A stretch of 36,388 nt of DNA, from NCBI RefSeq assembly GCF_028275115.1, contig NZ_JAQCNH010000141.1:1-36388 (forward strand), written 5' to 3'. Numbering within the stretch: the stretch's first letter is position 1; each line of letters begins with the position of its first letter. Shown here piece after piece: positions 1-6,983 of the stretch. The position numbers were made by a program, and so were the translations under genes. Under the pieces are notes generated by a model. It did not search any database and was not told the DNA's origin. It was given only the letters and a program-made list of their open reading frames with translations. Origin of the DNA: Halorientalis sp. Lineage in GTDB: Archaea > Halobacteriota > Halobacteria > Halobacteriales > Haloarculaceae.

Positions 1-23
1 GCGACGGCGACAGTTGCACGGAC

Positions 24-1370
24 ATGCGAACACTCGCGTTCGACGGCCGGATGGGGGCCAGCGGCGACATGGTGCTGGGGGCGCTGCTCGCGGCCGGTGC
101 CGACCGGGACGCCCTCGCGCCCGTCGAGGATGCCGAGAGCCTCGACGTGACCTACGAGGACCGGACCGTCGAAAAAAGCGGCATCAGCGCGACTGCGGTC
201 GACGTGTTGCTTGCCGGCGACGGCGACGGCCACGACGACAGTGACCACGGCCACGACGACCACCACGACCACACCGACGACGGCACTCACGACCACTCGC
301 CGGACCCGGAACACGGCCACGACCACACTCACACCCATCGCGGAGGCCACACTCACGCGGAGGGACACGGGCCACGCCGCACGTATTCGGAAGTCGTCGA
401 GATGGTCGACGGACTGGACCTGCCCGTCGGTGTCGCAGCGGACGCACGGACGGTCTTCGAGATTCTGGGCGAGGCCGAGGCGGCCGTCCACGGGACGGAC
501 CTGGACGACACCCACTTCCACGAGGTCGGTGCGGACGACGCCATCGCGGACGTAGTGGGGTGTTGTCTGTTGCTCGACGACCTCGGTGTGGATCGGGTCG
601 TGACGACGCCACTGTCGACTGGCAGCGGTGAGGTGTCGATGAGCCACGGGACCTATCCCGTCCCGACACCCGCCGTCGTCGAGATTGCCGAGCGAGCCGA
701 CTGGGCGTTCCAGGGCGGCCCGGTCGACGTGGAACTGTTGACTCCGACCGGAGCGAGCATCCTCGCGCACGTCGCAGAGGGAGTCGAGCGACTCCCTTCG
801 CTCCGCGTCGACGCCTCGGGATACGGCGCGGGCGGCTACGACTTCGAAGAGCGGCCCAACGTTCTCCGGGCCGTGGTCGGGGACAGTTCGGGTGGGCTCC
901 GGCGTGAGGATATCACCGTCCTGGAGACGAACCTCGACGACGCGCAACCGGAGGTGCTCGGTGGGCTACAGGACCGCCTCGCCGACGTGGGCGCGCGAGA
1001 CGTGTCGATCGTCCCGCTCACGATGAAGAAGTCACGGCCGGGCCACCTCGTGAAGGTGATAGTCAAGCCCGAGGACGCCGACCGGGTCGCCCGTCGGCTG
1101 GCCGAGGAGACGGGGACGCTCGGGGTCAGAGAACACGGCGCAGGCCACCGCTGGGTCGCCTCCCGAGAAGTCGTGACGACGACGGTGTCCGTGGCGGGCG
1201 AGAGGTACGACGTAGCCGTGAAACGCGCCAGCGACGCCGACGGAGCCGTCTACGACGCGAGCGCCGAGTACGACGACGCACTGGCGGTCGCCAGCGAAAC
1301 CGACCTGCCGGTCCGGGAAGTGATGCGACGGGCAGAGACGACCGTCCGCGACGAGGACGGGGACGACTAG
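24..1370 (+). CDS. larC: LarC, nickel-pincer nucleotide cofactor nickel-insertion protein
   Basis: LarC is the CTP-dependent cyclometallase that inserts nickel into the pyridinium-dithiocarboxylate nucleotide to make the cofactor of lactate racemase and related LarA enzymes. Seen here: the N-terminal FDGRMGASGDM signature (residues 6-16), the HFHEVGADDAIAD block in the middle, and the C-terminal LETNLDDAQPE block. Between residues about 70 and 115 lies a loop with some 16 histidines mixed with Asp, a plausible metal-storage or delivery segment. The 448-aa protein is one continuous frame; in lactobacilli LarC is split in two and joined by a programmed frameshift. The first ATG gives the full family N-terminus. 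The stop overlaps the stop of the convergent downstream gene within a CTAG palindrome. No larA, larB or larE is visible in the window. Confidence 0.93.
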   Translation: MRTLAFDGRMGASGDMVLGALLAAGADRDALAPVEDAESLDVTYEDRTVEKSGISATAVDVLLAGDGDGHDDSDHGHDDHHDHTDDGTHDHSPDPEHGHDHTHTHRGGHTHAEGHGPRRTYSEVVEMVDGLDLPVGVAADARTVFEILGEAEAAVHGTDLDDTHFHEVGADDAIADVVGCCLLLDDLGVDRVVTTPLSTGSGEVSMSHGTYPVPTPAVVEIAERADWAFQGGPVDVELLTPTGASILAHVAEGVERLPSLRVDASGYGAGGYDFEERPNVLRAVVGDSSGGLRREDITVLETNLDDAQPEVLGGLQDRLADVGARDVSIVPLTMKKSRPGHLVKVIVKPEDADRVARRLAEETGTLGVREHGAGHRWVASREVVTTTVSVAGERYDVAVKRASDADGAVYDASAEYDDALAVASETDLPVREVMRRAETTVRDEDGDD

Positions 1371-2122
1371 GAGTCGCCGTCTCTCTCGTCGGGTTCGTCG
1401 TCCCCGCGGTGTTGGGCCAACGCCTCCTGGATGGTCAACTCGCCGACGGCGACCCGTCGGGCGAGAGCCTCGTCGATGGCGCGGTTGGTCTCGGACTGGT
1501 CGCGGGAGCGCGCCTTGATCTGCTTGAGTTCGCCGGCCGTCGGTTCGATGTCGCGGGACTCGATCTCCTCGCCCTCGATGCGGGCGATGTTGACCGCCGC
1601 GAGCACGTCGCTCATCCCGCGCGCCCCGGTCCCGAGGTACGGGGTCGTCCCCGTCTCGTCGACCAGTTCGACGGAGACGTCCGGCAGGTCGTCGATGATC
1701 CGCGCGCCAGTCGTGCGCGCCCCGTCGCCGACCCGGACCAGCGGGTTAGCGGCGTCGTCGCACTCGTCGGCGACCACGTCGGCGGTCTGTGCGGCCGGGA
1801 CGTGAAACGCCGCGACCACGCTGTCCCCGACCGTGACTGCGATGCCGGGTCGGTCGCCGGGGTCGATACCGATCACCGTGCGGCCATCACCGCCGCGCAT
1901 GACGGCCAGCACGTCCTCGACGGCCCGTCGCGGCTCGTCCGGGTCGGCGGTGACCACGGGCACACTCACGTCGAGGTCTTCGTTCGGCCCGGCAACCGCG
2001 ACAGACGCGCGGCCGGGGAGGGCTTCGTCGGGCTCCACGGTGGTGAAGCGGACGCCGCGGTCGCGGAGCTCGTTGACCACGCCGTGGTACACCTCGAAGT
2101 CTCCGGTCGCGACGACAATCAC
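1367..2122 (-). CDS. Conserved archaeal protein with RuvC/YqgF-like RNase H fold
   Basis: I do not recognise a named family, but the 251-aa protein looks like a two-part protein. Residues 1-80 form a small alpha/beta domain. From residue 83 an RNase H-like core begins with VIGIDPGDRPG (Asp87 is the usual first catalytic acid of RuvC/YqgF folds), continues with a strand VSVELVDETGTT containing a candidate second acid, and ends with GMSDVLAAVNIA, resembling the helix that carries the third acid. The last 60 residues are charged and probably helical. It is convergent with larC, sharing 4 bp at the stop codons. Predicted role: nucleic-acid nuclease or a structural relative. The fold is inferred from motif spacing only; the function is unknown. 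Confidence 0.8.
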   Translation of the reverse strand: MIVVATGDFEVYHGVVNELRDRGVRFTTVEPDEALPGRASVAVAGPNEDLDVSVPVVTADPDEPRRAVEDVLAVMRGGDGRTVIGIDPGDRPGIAVTVGDSVVAAFHVPAAQTADVVADECDDAANPLVRVGDGARTTGARIIDDLPDVSVELVDETGTTPYLGTGARGMSDVLAAVNIARIEGEEIESRDIEPTAGELKQIKARSRDQSETNRAIDEALARRVAVGELTIQEALAQHRGDDEPDERDGDS

Positions 2123-2197
2123 ACGCAGACTTGGCGGGCCGGCGTCTTAGTCCCATCCAACCGGAACCGATTTCAGGCGAGGTCCGAATCTCCCGCC

Positions 2198-2605
2198 ATG
2201 GACGTGGAGTTCGAGGCCGGCCCGCCCGAGGCCCGGCGTCGGCGGCTCACGATTCTGACCGGAATCCCGGCCCTGCTCGCGACGGTCGCCGGGACGCTCG
2301 GTCCCACACTCCTCAGCGTGCCGGAGTTACAGTACCTCATCGTCCTCGGCGGCGCGTGGCTGCTCGGGAGCTGGTTGCTGGGCCACCGCGACAGCTACCG
2401 ACTCTCCGAGACGGGCGTCCGCCGGAGCGGCCGGCTCCGAACCCGTACCTACGACTGGGCCGACTTCGAGGGGTACGATGCCAGCGGCGATGCGATGGTC
2501 CTCCACCGCGCGGGGTGGCGACCCGCGGTCCGATTCTCCCTGTCCGGCCTGGACGACCCCGACCAGGTCCGCGAGGCCGTCGCCGAACACCTGCCGGCCG
2601 CGTAG
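2198..2605 (+). CDS. Small membrane protein with PH-like C-terminal domain (paralogue A)
   Basis: A 135-aa protein with a charged N-terminus, two adjacent hydrophobic segments (residues about 27-70) and a cytosolic C-terminal domain of about 70 residues starting at YRLSETGVRRSG and ending EHLPAA. The same C-terminal pattern (YRLS..G..RS, Y.W..FE, then D...L.R.G.RP, then HLP) recurs in the next gene and in the gene at 18087-18932. The arrangement resembles the two-helix plus PH-like domain of bacterial YcxB/bPH proteins; that assignment is inference. The ATG at 2198 was chosen because the open frame upstream has antisense-type composition and no family character. It sits 50 bp ahead of its paralogue in the same direction. 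Function unknown. Confidence 0.82.
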   Translation: MDVEFEAGPPEARRRRLTILTGIPALLATVAGTLGPTLLSVPELQYLIVLGGAWLLGSWLLGHRDSYRLSETGVRRSGRLRTRTYDWADFEGYDASGDAMVLHRAGWRPAVRFSLSGLDDPDQVREAVAEHLPAA

Positions 2606-2655
2606 CACGGCCCCGCGCCGAAAGAGATTTGTACATATCAGTCGGACGAACGGAT

Positions 2656-3510
2656 ATGCACGGCACGGTCCGCCGGCCCGCCCTCCAGTCACCGGACCCG
2701 CCGGATACGGTGTTCTCCCTCGTCGCAGGCCTGTACCTCACGTTACTGGTCTCACCCGCCGTCGTGGTTGCCACGGCGGTCGCGATGCCACTCGGTGCCG
2801 CCGGGCTGTACGTCGCCTTGTTGACCGTACTGACTGCGGTGGCGGCCGCAGTCACGGTCGGCGTCGGTCGGGTGCCCGGGGTCGCCGAACGGATCGGCGC
2901 GTCGCCGTTCGCACGCGGACTCGTCGTCCCGCCCGTCGTCTGTGCGGCCGGGTACCTGTTCGCGGCGAGCAACATCGAGACGGCCGGTGCCGACGGCGCT
3001 GCGCTCGTCGGTGTCGTCTTCGCAGTCGTCGGCGTCGTCGTCGGGCTGGCCCTCGTCGCGATGTCCCGGACCCGATACGCGACGGCCGTCGTGGACGACG
3101 AGCGTGTGTCCGCGGAGTGGACGGCGGGCTGGCCCCGGCCGCTCCGGGTCTGGTTGCAGGCCGGTGGGACGACCCTCTATTTCGGAGGGACGGCGCTTCT
3201 GTTCGGTGGCGAGTTCGTCGGCCTCGGCGCGTACGAGTGGCTCGGCGCGCTGGCGTTCGTCCCGGGCGGCGTGGCCATAGGCTGGGGCCAGCCCCGCGCA
3301 TACCGCCTCTCACCCGTCGGAATCGATCGGAGCAACCACGTCCACCGACGACTCTACGAGTGGGACAGCTTCGAGTCCTTTTCTGTGACCGACGACGCAG
3401 TGATTCTCCGGCGGTCGGGACCCCGACCGTCCTTCCGCTGCTGGCGCGAGGAGATCGACGACGAGGCGGCGCTGATCGACGTGCTGGACGACCACCTCCC
3501 CCGGGCGTGA
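2656..3510 (+). CDS. Polytopic membrane protein with PH-like C-terminal domain (paralogue B)
   Basis: A 284-aa protein with about six hydrophobic segments between residues 20 and 210 followed by the same soluble C-terminal domain as the preceding gene (YRLSPVGIDRSN through DDHLPRA). Compared with paralogue A, the membrane part is roughly four segments longer, so the shared domain seems attached to variable membrane anchors. The ATG at 2656 is preceded by a TTTGTACATATCAG stretch (2631-2644) that could be a TATA-type promoter for a leaderless or short-leader transcript. The gene ends 46 bp before radB on the same strand. No enzymatic motif is visible. It may be haloarchaea-restricted; function unknown. 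Confidence 0.83.
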   Translation: MHGTVRRPALQSPDPPDTVFSLVAGLYLTLLVSPAVVVATAVAMPLGAAGLYVALLTVLTAVAAAVTVGVGRVPGVAERIGASPFARGLVVPPVVCAAGYLFAASNIETAGADGAALVGVVFAVVGVVVGLALVAMSRTRYATAVVDDERVSAEWTAGWPRPLRVWLQAGGTTLYFGGTALLFGGEFVGLGAYEWLGALAFVPGGVAIGWGQPRAYRLSPVGIDRSNHVHRRLYEWDSFESFSVTDDAVILRRSGPRPSFRCWREEIDDEAALIDVLDDHLPRA

Positions 3511-3556
3511 GCGGCGAGTGAGAGTGTTTTTCAGCGGTGGCGCCCAACCTCGGCAC

Positions 3557-4249
3557 GTGAGCGAGCCGATTTCGACCGACTGTGAGGCCATCGACGGGTT
3601 GCTAGGTGGGGGGTTCGAGCGCGGCGTCGTCACCCAGTTGTACGGGCCGCCGGCCGCCGGCAAGACGAACCTGGCGCTCTCGGCGGCCGTCGCGACCGCG
3701 GCCCGCGGGGAGTCCGCCCTCTTCATCGACACCGAGGGCATCTCCGTCGACCGGCTCGAACAACTCGCCAGCGCCCGAACCGGCGCGGTCGAGGACCTGG
3801 CCGCCCGAATCATCGTCTCGGACGTGCTGGACTTCGACCAGCAGGGCGAGGCCGTCCAAGACGCAGCGGAGTTCGCCGACCAGGTAGAGTTGATCGTCCT
3901 CGATTCGGCGACGGGCTTCTACCGTATCCGCCGGAGCGAGGACGAGGAAGCCGGCGACGCCCTCAGGACCGTGGCCCGGCAGGTGACACACCTGCTCTCG
4001 CTGGCCCGCAAACACGACCTCGCCGTGGTCATCACCAACCAGGTGTTCACCGACCCGGACAGCGACCGCGCGCGACCGCTGGGCGGGCACACCCTGACGC
4101 ACTGGTCGGGCGTGGTCCTCAAACTGGAACGGTTCCGCGGCGGGAACCGCCGGGCGACACTGGAGAAACACCGGGCCAAACCCGCGGGCGACTCGATCCA
4201 GTTCAAGATCACCGGCGAGGGACTGCAGTCAGTGGAAGACGTGCCGTAG
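3557..4249 (+). CDS. radB: DNA repair and recombination protein RadB
   Basis: RadB is the short archaeal RecA/RadA paralogue that helps RadA filaments in recombination and repair. The 230-aa product has Walker A GPPAAGKT (about residues 30-37), Walker B LIVLDS, and the archaeal RecA core ending in a short beta region, with no N-terminal helix-hairpin-helix domain, which is how RadB differs from RadA. I use the GTG at 3557 instead of the earlier GTG at 3518 because family members begin with SISTGCDAIDxLLGGG-type sequence, and a T-run at 3527-3531 lies 26-30 nt upstream, as expected for a leaderless transcript. Terminator-like T-tracts follow at 4287-4306. Confidence 0.93.
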   Translation: MSEPISTDCEAIDGLLGGGFERGVVTQLYGPPAAGKTNLALSAAVATAARGESALFIDTEGISVDRLEQLASARTGAVEDLAARIIVSDVLDFDQQGEAVQDAAEFADQVELIVLDSATGFYRIRRSEDEEAGDALRTVARQVTHLLSLARKHDLAVVITNQVFTDPDSDRARPLGGHTLTHWSGVVLKLERFRGGNRRATLEKHRAKPAGDSIQFKITGEGLQSVEDVP

Positions 4250-4359
4250 CGGGAGAGAGCCAGCGCCCAACGGGCGCGCTCGCGGCTTTTTTCACGCACG
4301 TTTTTTGACGGGGGTTGAGTGCTCGCCAGCGGCGAGCGCGATTCCCCCGGAAAGAGGTG
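4250..4359 (+). terminator. Intergenic terminator region after radB
   Basis: Between the convergent radB and phoU1 ends there are two perfect triloop hairpins, GCGCCC-AAC-GGGCGC (4263-4277) and GCTCGCC-AGC-GGCGAGC (4321-4337). Two runs of six T lie at 4287-4292 and 4301-4306 on the radB strand. T-tracts of this kind are typical archaeal terminators, so termination of radB is likely. The opposite strand has no comparable T-run for phoU1. Confidence 0.6.
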
Positions 4360-5046
4360 CTAGTAAATGAGCGCGCCGTCGTTCTCTGCCATGTACAGAG
4401 TTCGAGCGGCGATGTTGACTGCGTGGTCGCCGACGCGTTCGAGGTCCCGCACCGTCAGCAGGAGGCGGGAGACTTCGGTCATGAACGTCTCGACATCGTT
4501 TTCTTGAATACCCTCGCGTTCGTCAAGTCGGGTCTCGATGAGGTCACGCACGATGAGGTCGGAGGCGGCCTCGCAGTGTACGTCGATGTCGTTGTCGCGT
4601 TCGGCGATAGCGAAACAGTCCGTTGGACTCTGCTCGGCGTAGGCCTGCATAGCGTTCTCGACCATGTCCAGCGTCTCGTCGCCGATGGACTGGATGTCCA
4701 CGTCGGGGAACACGTCTCGTTCGGCGTCGAGGGCGTACTCCCCGAGGTTCGTAGCCAGGTCGCCGATTCGTTCGAGGTCGGTGATGATTTTGAACGAGGC
4801 GGCGATGAATCTGAGGTCCCCGGCCACGGGTTGCTGCAGGGCGAGGAGGTCGATACAGTCCTGCTCCAGATCGAGATAAAGTTCGTTGACCTCGTGGTCG
4901 CCCTCAATTACCTCGCGGGCGAGGGCCTCGTCTTTGCGTTCGAGTGCGTCTAACCCCATCCGGAACCGTTCGAGGACGACTTCACTCATATAGAGAATGT
5001 CGTCTTCGAGGTCCGCCATCTGCTGCTGGTAGTCTTCACGCGGCAT
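4360..5046 (-). CDS. phoU: PhoU-family phosphate signalling protein (phoU1)
   Basis: PhoU proteins are all-helical metal-binding regulators that inhibit the Pst phosphate ABC transporter and transmit phosphate status. This 228-aa protein is two PhoU three-helix bundles in tandem, with the family core QQPVAGDLRFIAASFKIITD and a second DLERVGDHAVNIAART block near the C-terminus; these acidic repeats (ERIGD, ERVGD) bind metal clusters in known structures. I start at the ATG at 5046 rather than 53 codons earlier: the extension is not PhoU-like, homologues begin MPRxxYQ, and a TATA element (TTTTATATA, 5075-5067) sits 21-29 nt upstream. It is a close paralogue of phoU2, sharing long identical blocks, which suggests duplication within the locus. 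Confidence 0.93.
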   Translation of the reverse strand: MPREDYQQQMADLEDDILYMSEVVLERFRMGLDALERKDEALAREVIEGDHEVNELYLDLEQDCIDLLALQQPVAGDLRFIAASFKIITDLERIGDLATNLGEYALDAERDVFPDVDIQSIGDETLDMVENAMQAYAEQSPTDCFAIAERDNDIDVHCEAASDLIVRDLIETRLDEREGIQENDVETFMTEVSRLLLTVRDLERVGDHAVNIAARTLYMAENDGALIY

Positions 5047-5066
5047 ATTGCCCCCGTGAATGTCTG

Positions 5067-5075
5067 TATATAAAA
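5067..5075 (-). promoter_or_regulatory. TATA element of phoU1
   Basis: Read on the minus strand, TTTTATATA lies 21-29 nt before the phoU1 ATG in an otherwise AT-rich 50-bp stretch (5057-5107). This suggests a leaderless mRNA and separate transcription of phoU1 from the pst operon. Confidence 0.55.
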
Positions 5076-5170
5076 TCCTTTCGTTCAATCTATATACTCT
5101 CAATAGTCGACAATAGTATCGGTTAGTAGGGAGACTGCCGGAAACACCGGTCGTGGTCGGAGAGCAGCAT

Positions 5171-5235
5171 CCGCGCGAGTGGAGCGAGCGCGGTTCACCG
5201 GACACGAGGCCTGCGGCCGAGCGTCCGGGAGGTTT
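5171..5235 (+). terminator. GC-rich inverted repeats followed by T-run, phoU1-phoU2 intergenic
   Basis: On the plus strand CCGCGC (5171-5176) pairs with GCGCGG (5188-5193), and CCGGAC (5198-5203) pairs with GTCCGG (5223-5228), followed by TTTTT at 5233-5237. It looks like an intrinsic terminator on the plus strand, although no plus-strand gene precedes it. It lies directly beside the inverted-repeat element at 5239-5357. Confidence 0.4.
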
Positions 5236-5238
5236 TTA

Positions 5239-5357
5239 TACTAAATTTTTGCGAGTAGTGCGGGACCGAAGGTCCCGCATACCGTGCGAACGGGCGGCTT
5301 CGCCGCCCGTGAGCAGAGGGGGTTGCCCGCGGCGACCCCCCGGGATAAAATTTAGTA
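5239..5357. repeat. 119-bp element with 11-bp terminal inverted repeats and three internal hairpins
   Basis: The ends are TACTAAATTTT (5239-5249) and its exact reverse complement (5347-5357). Inside are three hairpins: TGCGGGACC-GAA-GGTCCCGCA (5259-5279), ACGGGCGGC-TTC-GCCGCCCGT (5290-5310) and GGGGGT with ACCCCC (5318-5323 and 5335-5340). The right repeat contains the last two codons of phoU2 (TAC TAA). Read as RNA from phoU2, the whole element could fold as a closed multibranch structure. It may be a small MITE-like insertion, a structured 3' UTR, or both. The inverted repeats and hairpins are seen directly; the role is inferred. Confidence 0.7.
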
Positions 5358-6020
5358 GATCAGGACGTCGTCGTTTTCGATCATGTACAGCGTGCGAGCA
5401 GCGATGTTAACGGCGTGGTCGCCGATACGTTCGACGTCACGAACCGTCAGGAGGATGCGCGTGACTTCTGAGAGGAGCGATTCCAGCTCGTCGGCGTCGG
5501 GGTCGCGGTCGACGAGACGGCGGATCACCTGTTGGGCGACTCGCTCACAGCGGCCGTCGAGGTCGTCGTCGCTGTCGGCGATGGCCCGACACCGCGTGGC
5601 GTCGCCGTCGTCGTAGGCGGCTAGGGCGTCGTCGAGCATCGAGACGGCAGTCGTCCCGAGGTCAGCGATGCCCAGGTCGGGGAACATCTCGCTCTCGGCA
5701 GAGACGACGTAGGCCGCGAGGTTCGCGGCGAGGTCGGCAATTCGCTCGAGGTCGGTGAGGATCTTGAACGAGGCGGCGACGAAGCGCAGGTCGCCCGCGA
5801 CCGGTTGCTGGAGCGCGAAGAGGTCGATACAGTCCTGCTCGAGGTCGAGATACCGCTCGTTGATCTCGGAATCGGCGTCGGCGATCCGGGCGGCGGTGGA
5901 CACGTCGTGGCCGTCGAGGGCGGTGATGGCTTTCCGGAGTCGAGTCGAGACCACGTCGCCGAGTCGGACCACTTCGTCCCGGAGCGCGTCGAGTTCGCGC
6001 TGGAACTCGTCGCGGGGCAT
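5352..6020 (-). CDS. phoU: PhoU-family phosphate signalling protein (phoU2), last gene of the pst operon
   Basis: A 222-aa two-bundle PhoU protein that is expected to restrain PstSCAB when phosphate is plentiful. It carries the same core as phoU1 (QQPVAGDLRFVAASFKILTD and DVERIGDHAVNIAARTLYM) and ends with the same LIY tripeptide. The start ATG at 6018-6020 lies 3 nt after the pstB stop, so the two are translated from one message. The stop codon falls inside the right arm of the inverted-repeat element that follows. Compared with phoU1 the middle third is more diverged, so the two paralogues may have separate partners. Confidence 0.94.
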   Translation of the reverse strand: MPRDEFQRELDALRDEVVRLGDVVSTRLRKAITALDGHDVSTAARIADADSEINERYLDLEQDCIDLFALQQPVAGDLRFVAASFKILTDLERIADLAANLAAYVVSAESEMFPDLGIADLGTTAVSMLDDALAAYDDGDATRCRAIADSDDDLDGRCERVAQQVIRRLVDRDPDADELESLLSEVTRILLTVRDVERIGDHAVNIAARTLYMIENDDVLIY

Positions 6021-6023
6021 CTG

Positions 6024-6983
6024 TCACCCGAACTTGCCGGTGATGTAGTCTTCGACGCGTTGGCTCTCGGGGTTCTCGAAGATCTTGTCGGTGTCGTCGT
6101 ACTCGACGAGCTCCCCGCCGGTGAGGAAGACCGCGGTCTGGTCGGAGATACGGGCCGCCTGCTGCATATTGTGGGTGACGATGACGACGGTGTAGTCCTC
6201 GGCCAGTTCGGTGACCAGATCCTCGATCTTCGAGGTCGCGATCGGGTCCAGTGCCGAGGCGGGTTCGTCCATCAGGATGACCTCGGGGTCGACGGCGAGA
6301 CAGCGAGCGATACAGAGACGCTGTTGTTGCCCGCCGGAGAGGCCGAGCGCGTTGTCGTCGAGACGGTTGTTGACCTCGTCCCAGAGCGCGGCTTGCCTGA
6401 GCGAGCGCTCGACGAGTTCGGCCTCCTTCTCGGAGTCGTCGCGGCCGAACAACCGGGCCAGCAGTCCCTTGTTGATGTCGCCGTGTTTTCGCGGGCCGTA
6501 GGAGATGTTGTCTCGGATGGACTTGGGGAAGGGGTTGGGCGACTGGAACACCATCCCGATGCGTTTGCGGAGTTCCACGAGATTCGTGTTGGGATCGTAG
6601 ATCTCCATCCCGTCGAGTTCGACCGAGCCATCGATGCGAGCGGCCTTTATCCGGTCGTTCATGCGGTTGAGACACCGGAGATAGGTGGATTTCCCACAGC
6701 CCGAAGGGCCGATGAGCGCAGTGACGCTCTTTTCGGGAATCTCCATCGAGACGTTCTTGAGCGCGTGGTCGTCGCCGTACCAGACGTCTAAGTCCTCGAC
6801 AGAGAGTTTCGACGGGCCATCGAACCGATAGTCGGTCCACTCGTCTCGGACCTGCTCTTCGCTCTCGCCGGCCGTCGTGGTGGTCGAGGTCTCGACCCCG
6901 GTGGTCGTACCCAGTTGGCTGTCGGTACTCGTGTCGGTAGTGATGTCGTTCTCCGTGTCCGTATCGCTGATTTGGTTATTCAT
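6024..6983 (-). CDS. pstB: Phosphate ABC transporter ATP-binding protein PstB
   Basis: PstB is the ATPase that powers phosphate import through PstC-PstA. Visible motifs are Walker [10 protein letters not shown] (residues 92-100), the Q-loop in [12 protein letters not shown], the ABC signature LSGGQQQR (215-222), Walker [13 protein letters not shown], and the H-loop THN. The 319-aa product is longer than the usual 250-260 because of a Thr/Asp/Glu-rich N-terminal tail of about 55 residues with no predicted fold, a common haloarchaeal addition. The ATG at 6981-6983 lies in an 8-nt overlap (ATGAATAA) with the pstA stop, which argues for translational coupling and rules out the longer upstream frame that runs inside pstA. 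Confidence 0.96.
   Translation of the reverse strand: MNNQISDTDTENDITTDTSTDSQLGTTTGVETSTTTTAGESEEQVRDEWTDYRFDGPSKLSVEDLDVWYGDDHALKNVSMEIPEKSVTALIGPSGCGKSTYLRCLNRMNDRIKAARIDGSVELDGMEIYDPNTNLVELRKRIGMVFQSPNPFPKSIRDNISYGPRKHGDINKGLLARLFGRDDSEKEAELVERSLRQAALWDEVNNRLDDNALGLSGGQQQRLCIARCLAVDPEVILMDEPASALDPIATSKIEDLVTELAEDYTVVIVTHNMQQAARISDQTAVFLTGGELVEYDDTDKIFENPESQRVEDYITGKFG

Noticed and set aside
1409-2605. Long plus-strand ORF extending the small membrane protein by 263 codons upstream
   Set aside because: The upstream part is antisense to the RuvC-like gene and has mirror codon composition; the protein-like part begins at ATG 2198.
4315-4953. 212-aa plus-strand ORF
   Set aside because: Antisense shadow of phoU1, which has clear PhoU motifs.
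5047-5205. 53-codon N-terminal extension of phoU1
   Set aside because: Not PhoU-like and covers the TATA element; the family start is MPRED at 5046.
5171-5340. CRISPR-like array or tRNA gene in the hairpin region
   Set aside because: The hairpins differ in sequence and spacing, there is no repeated unit with spacers, and no cloverleaf with a T-arm GTTCxAxTC motif was found.
5805-6791. 328-aa plus-strand ORF
   Set aside because: Antisense of pstB/phoU2; no domain character.
5662-6840. 392-aa minus-strand ORF in another frame of pstB and phoU2
   Set aside because: Arg/Pro/His-rich composition typical of a shifted GC-rich frame; pstB and phoU2 motifs are in the other frames.
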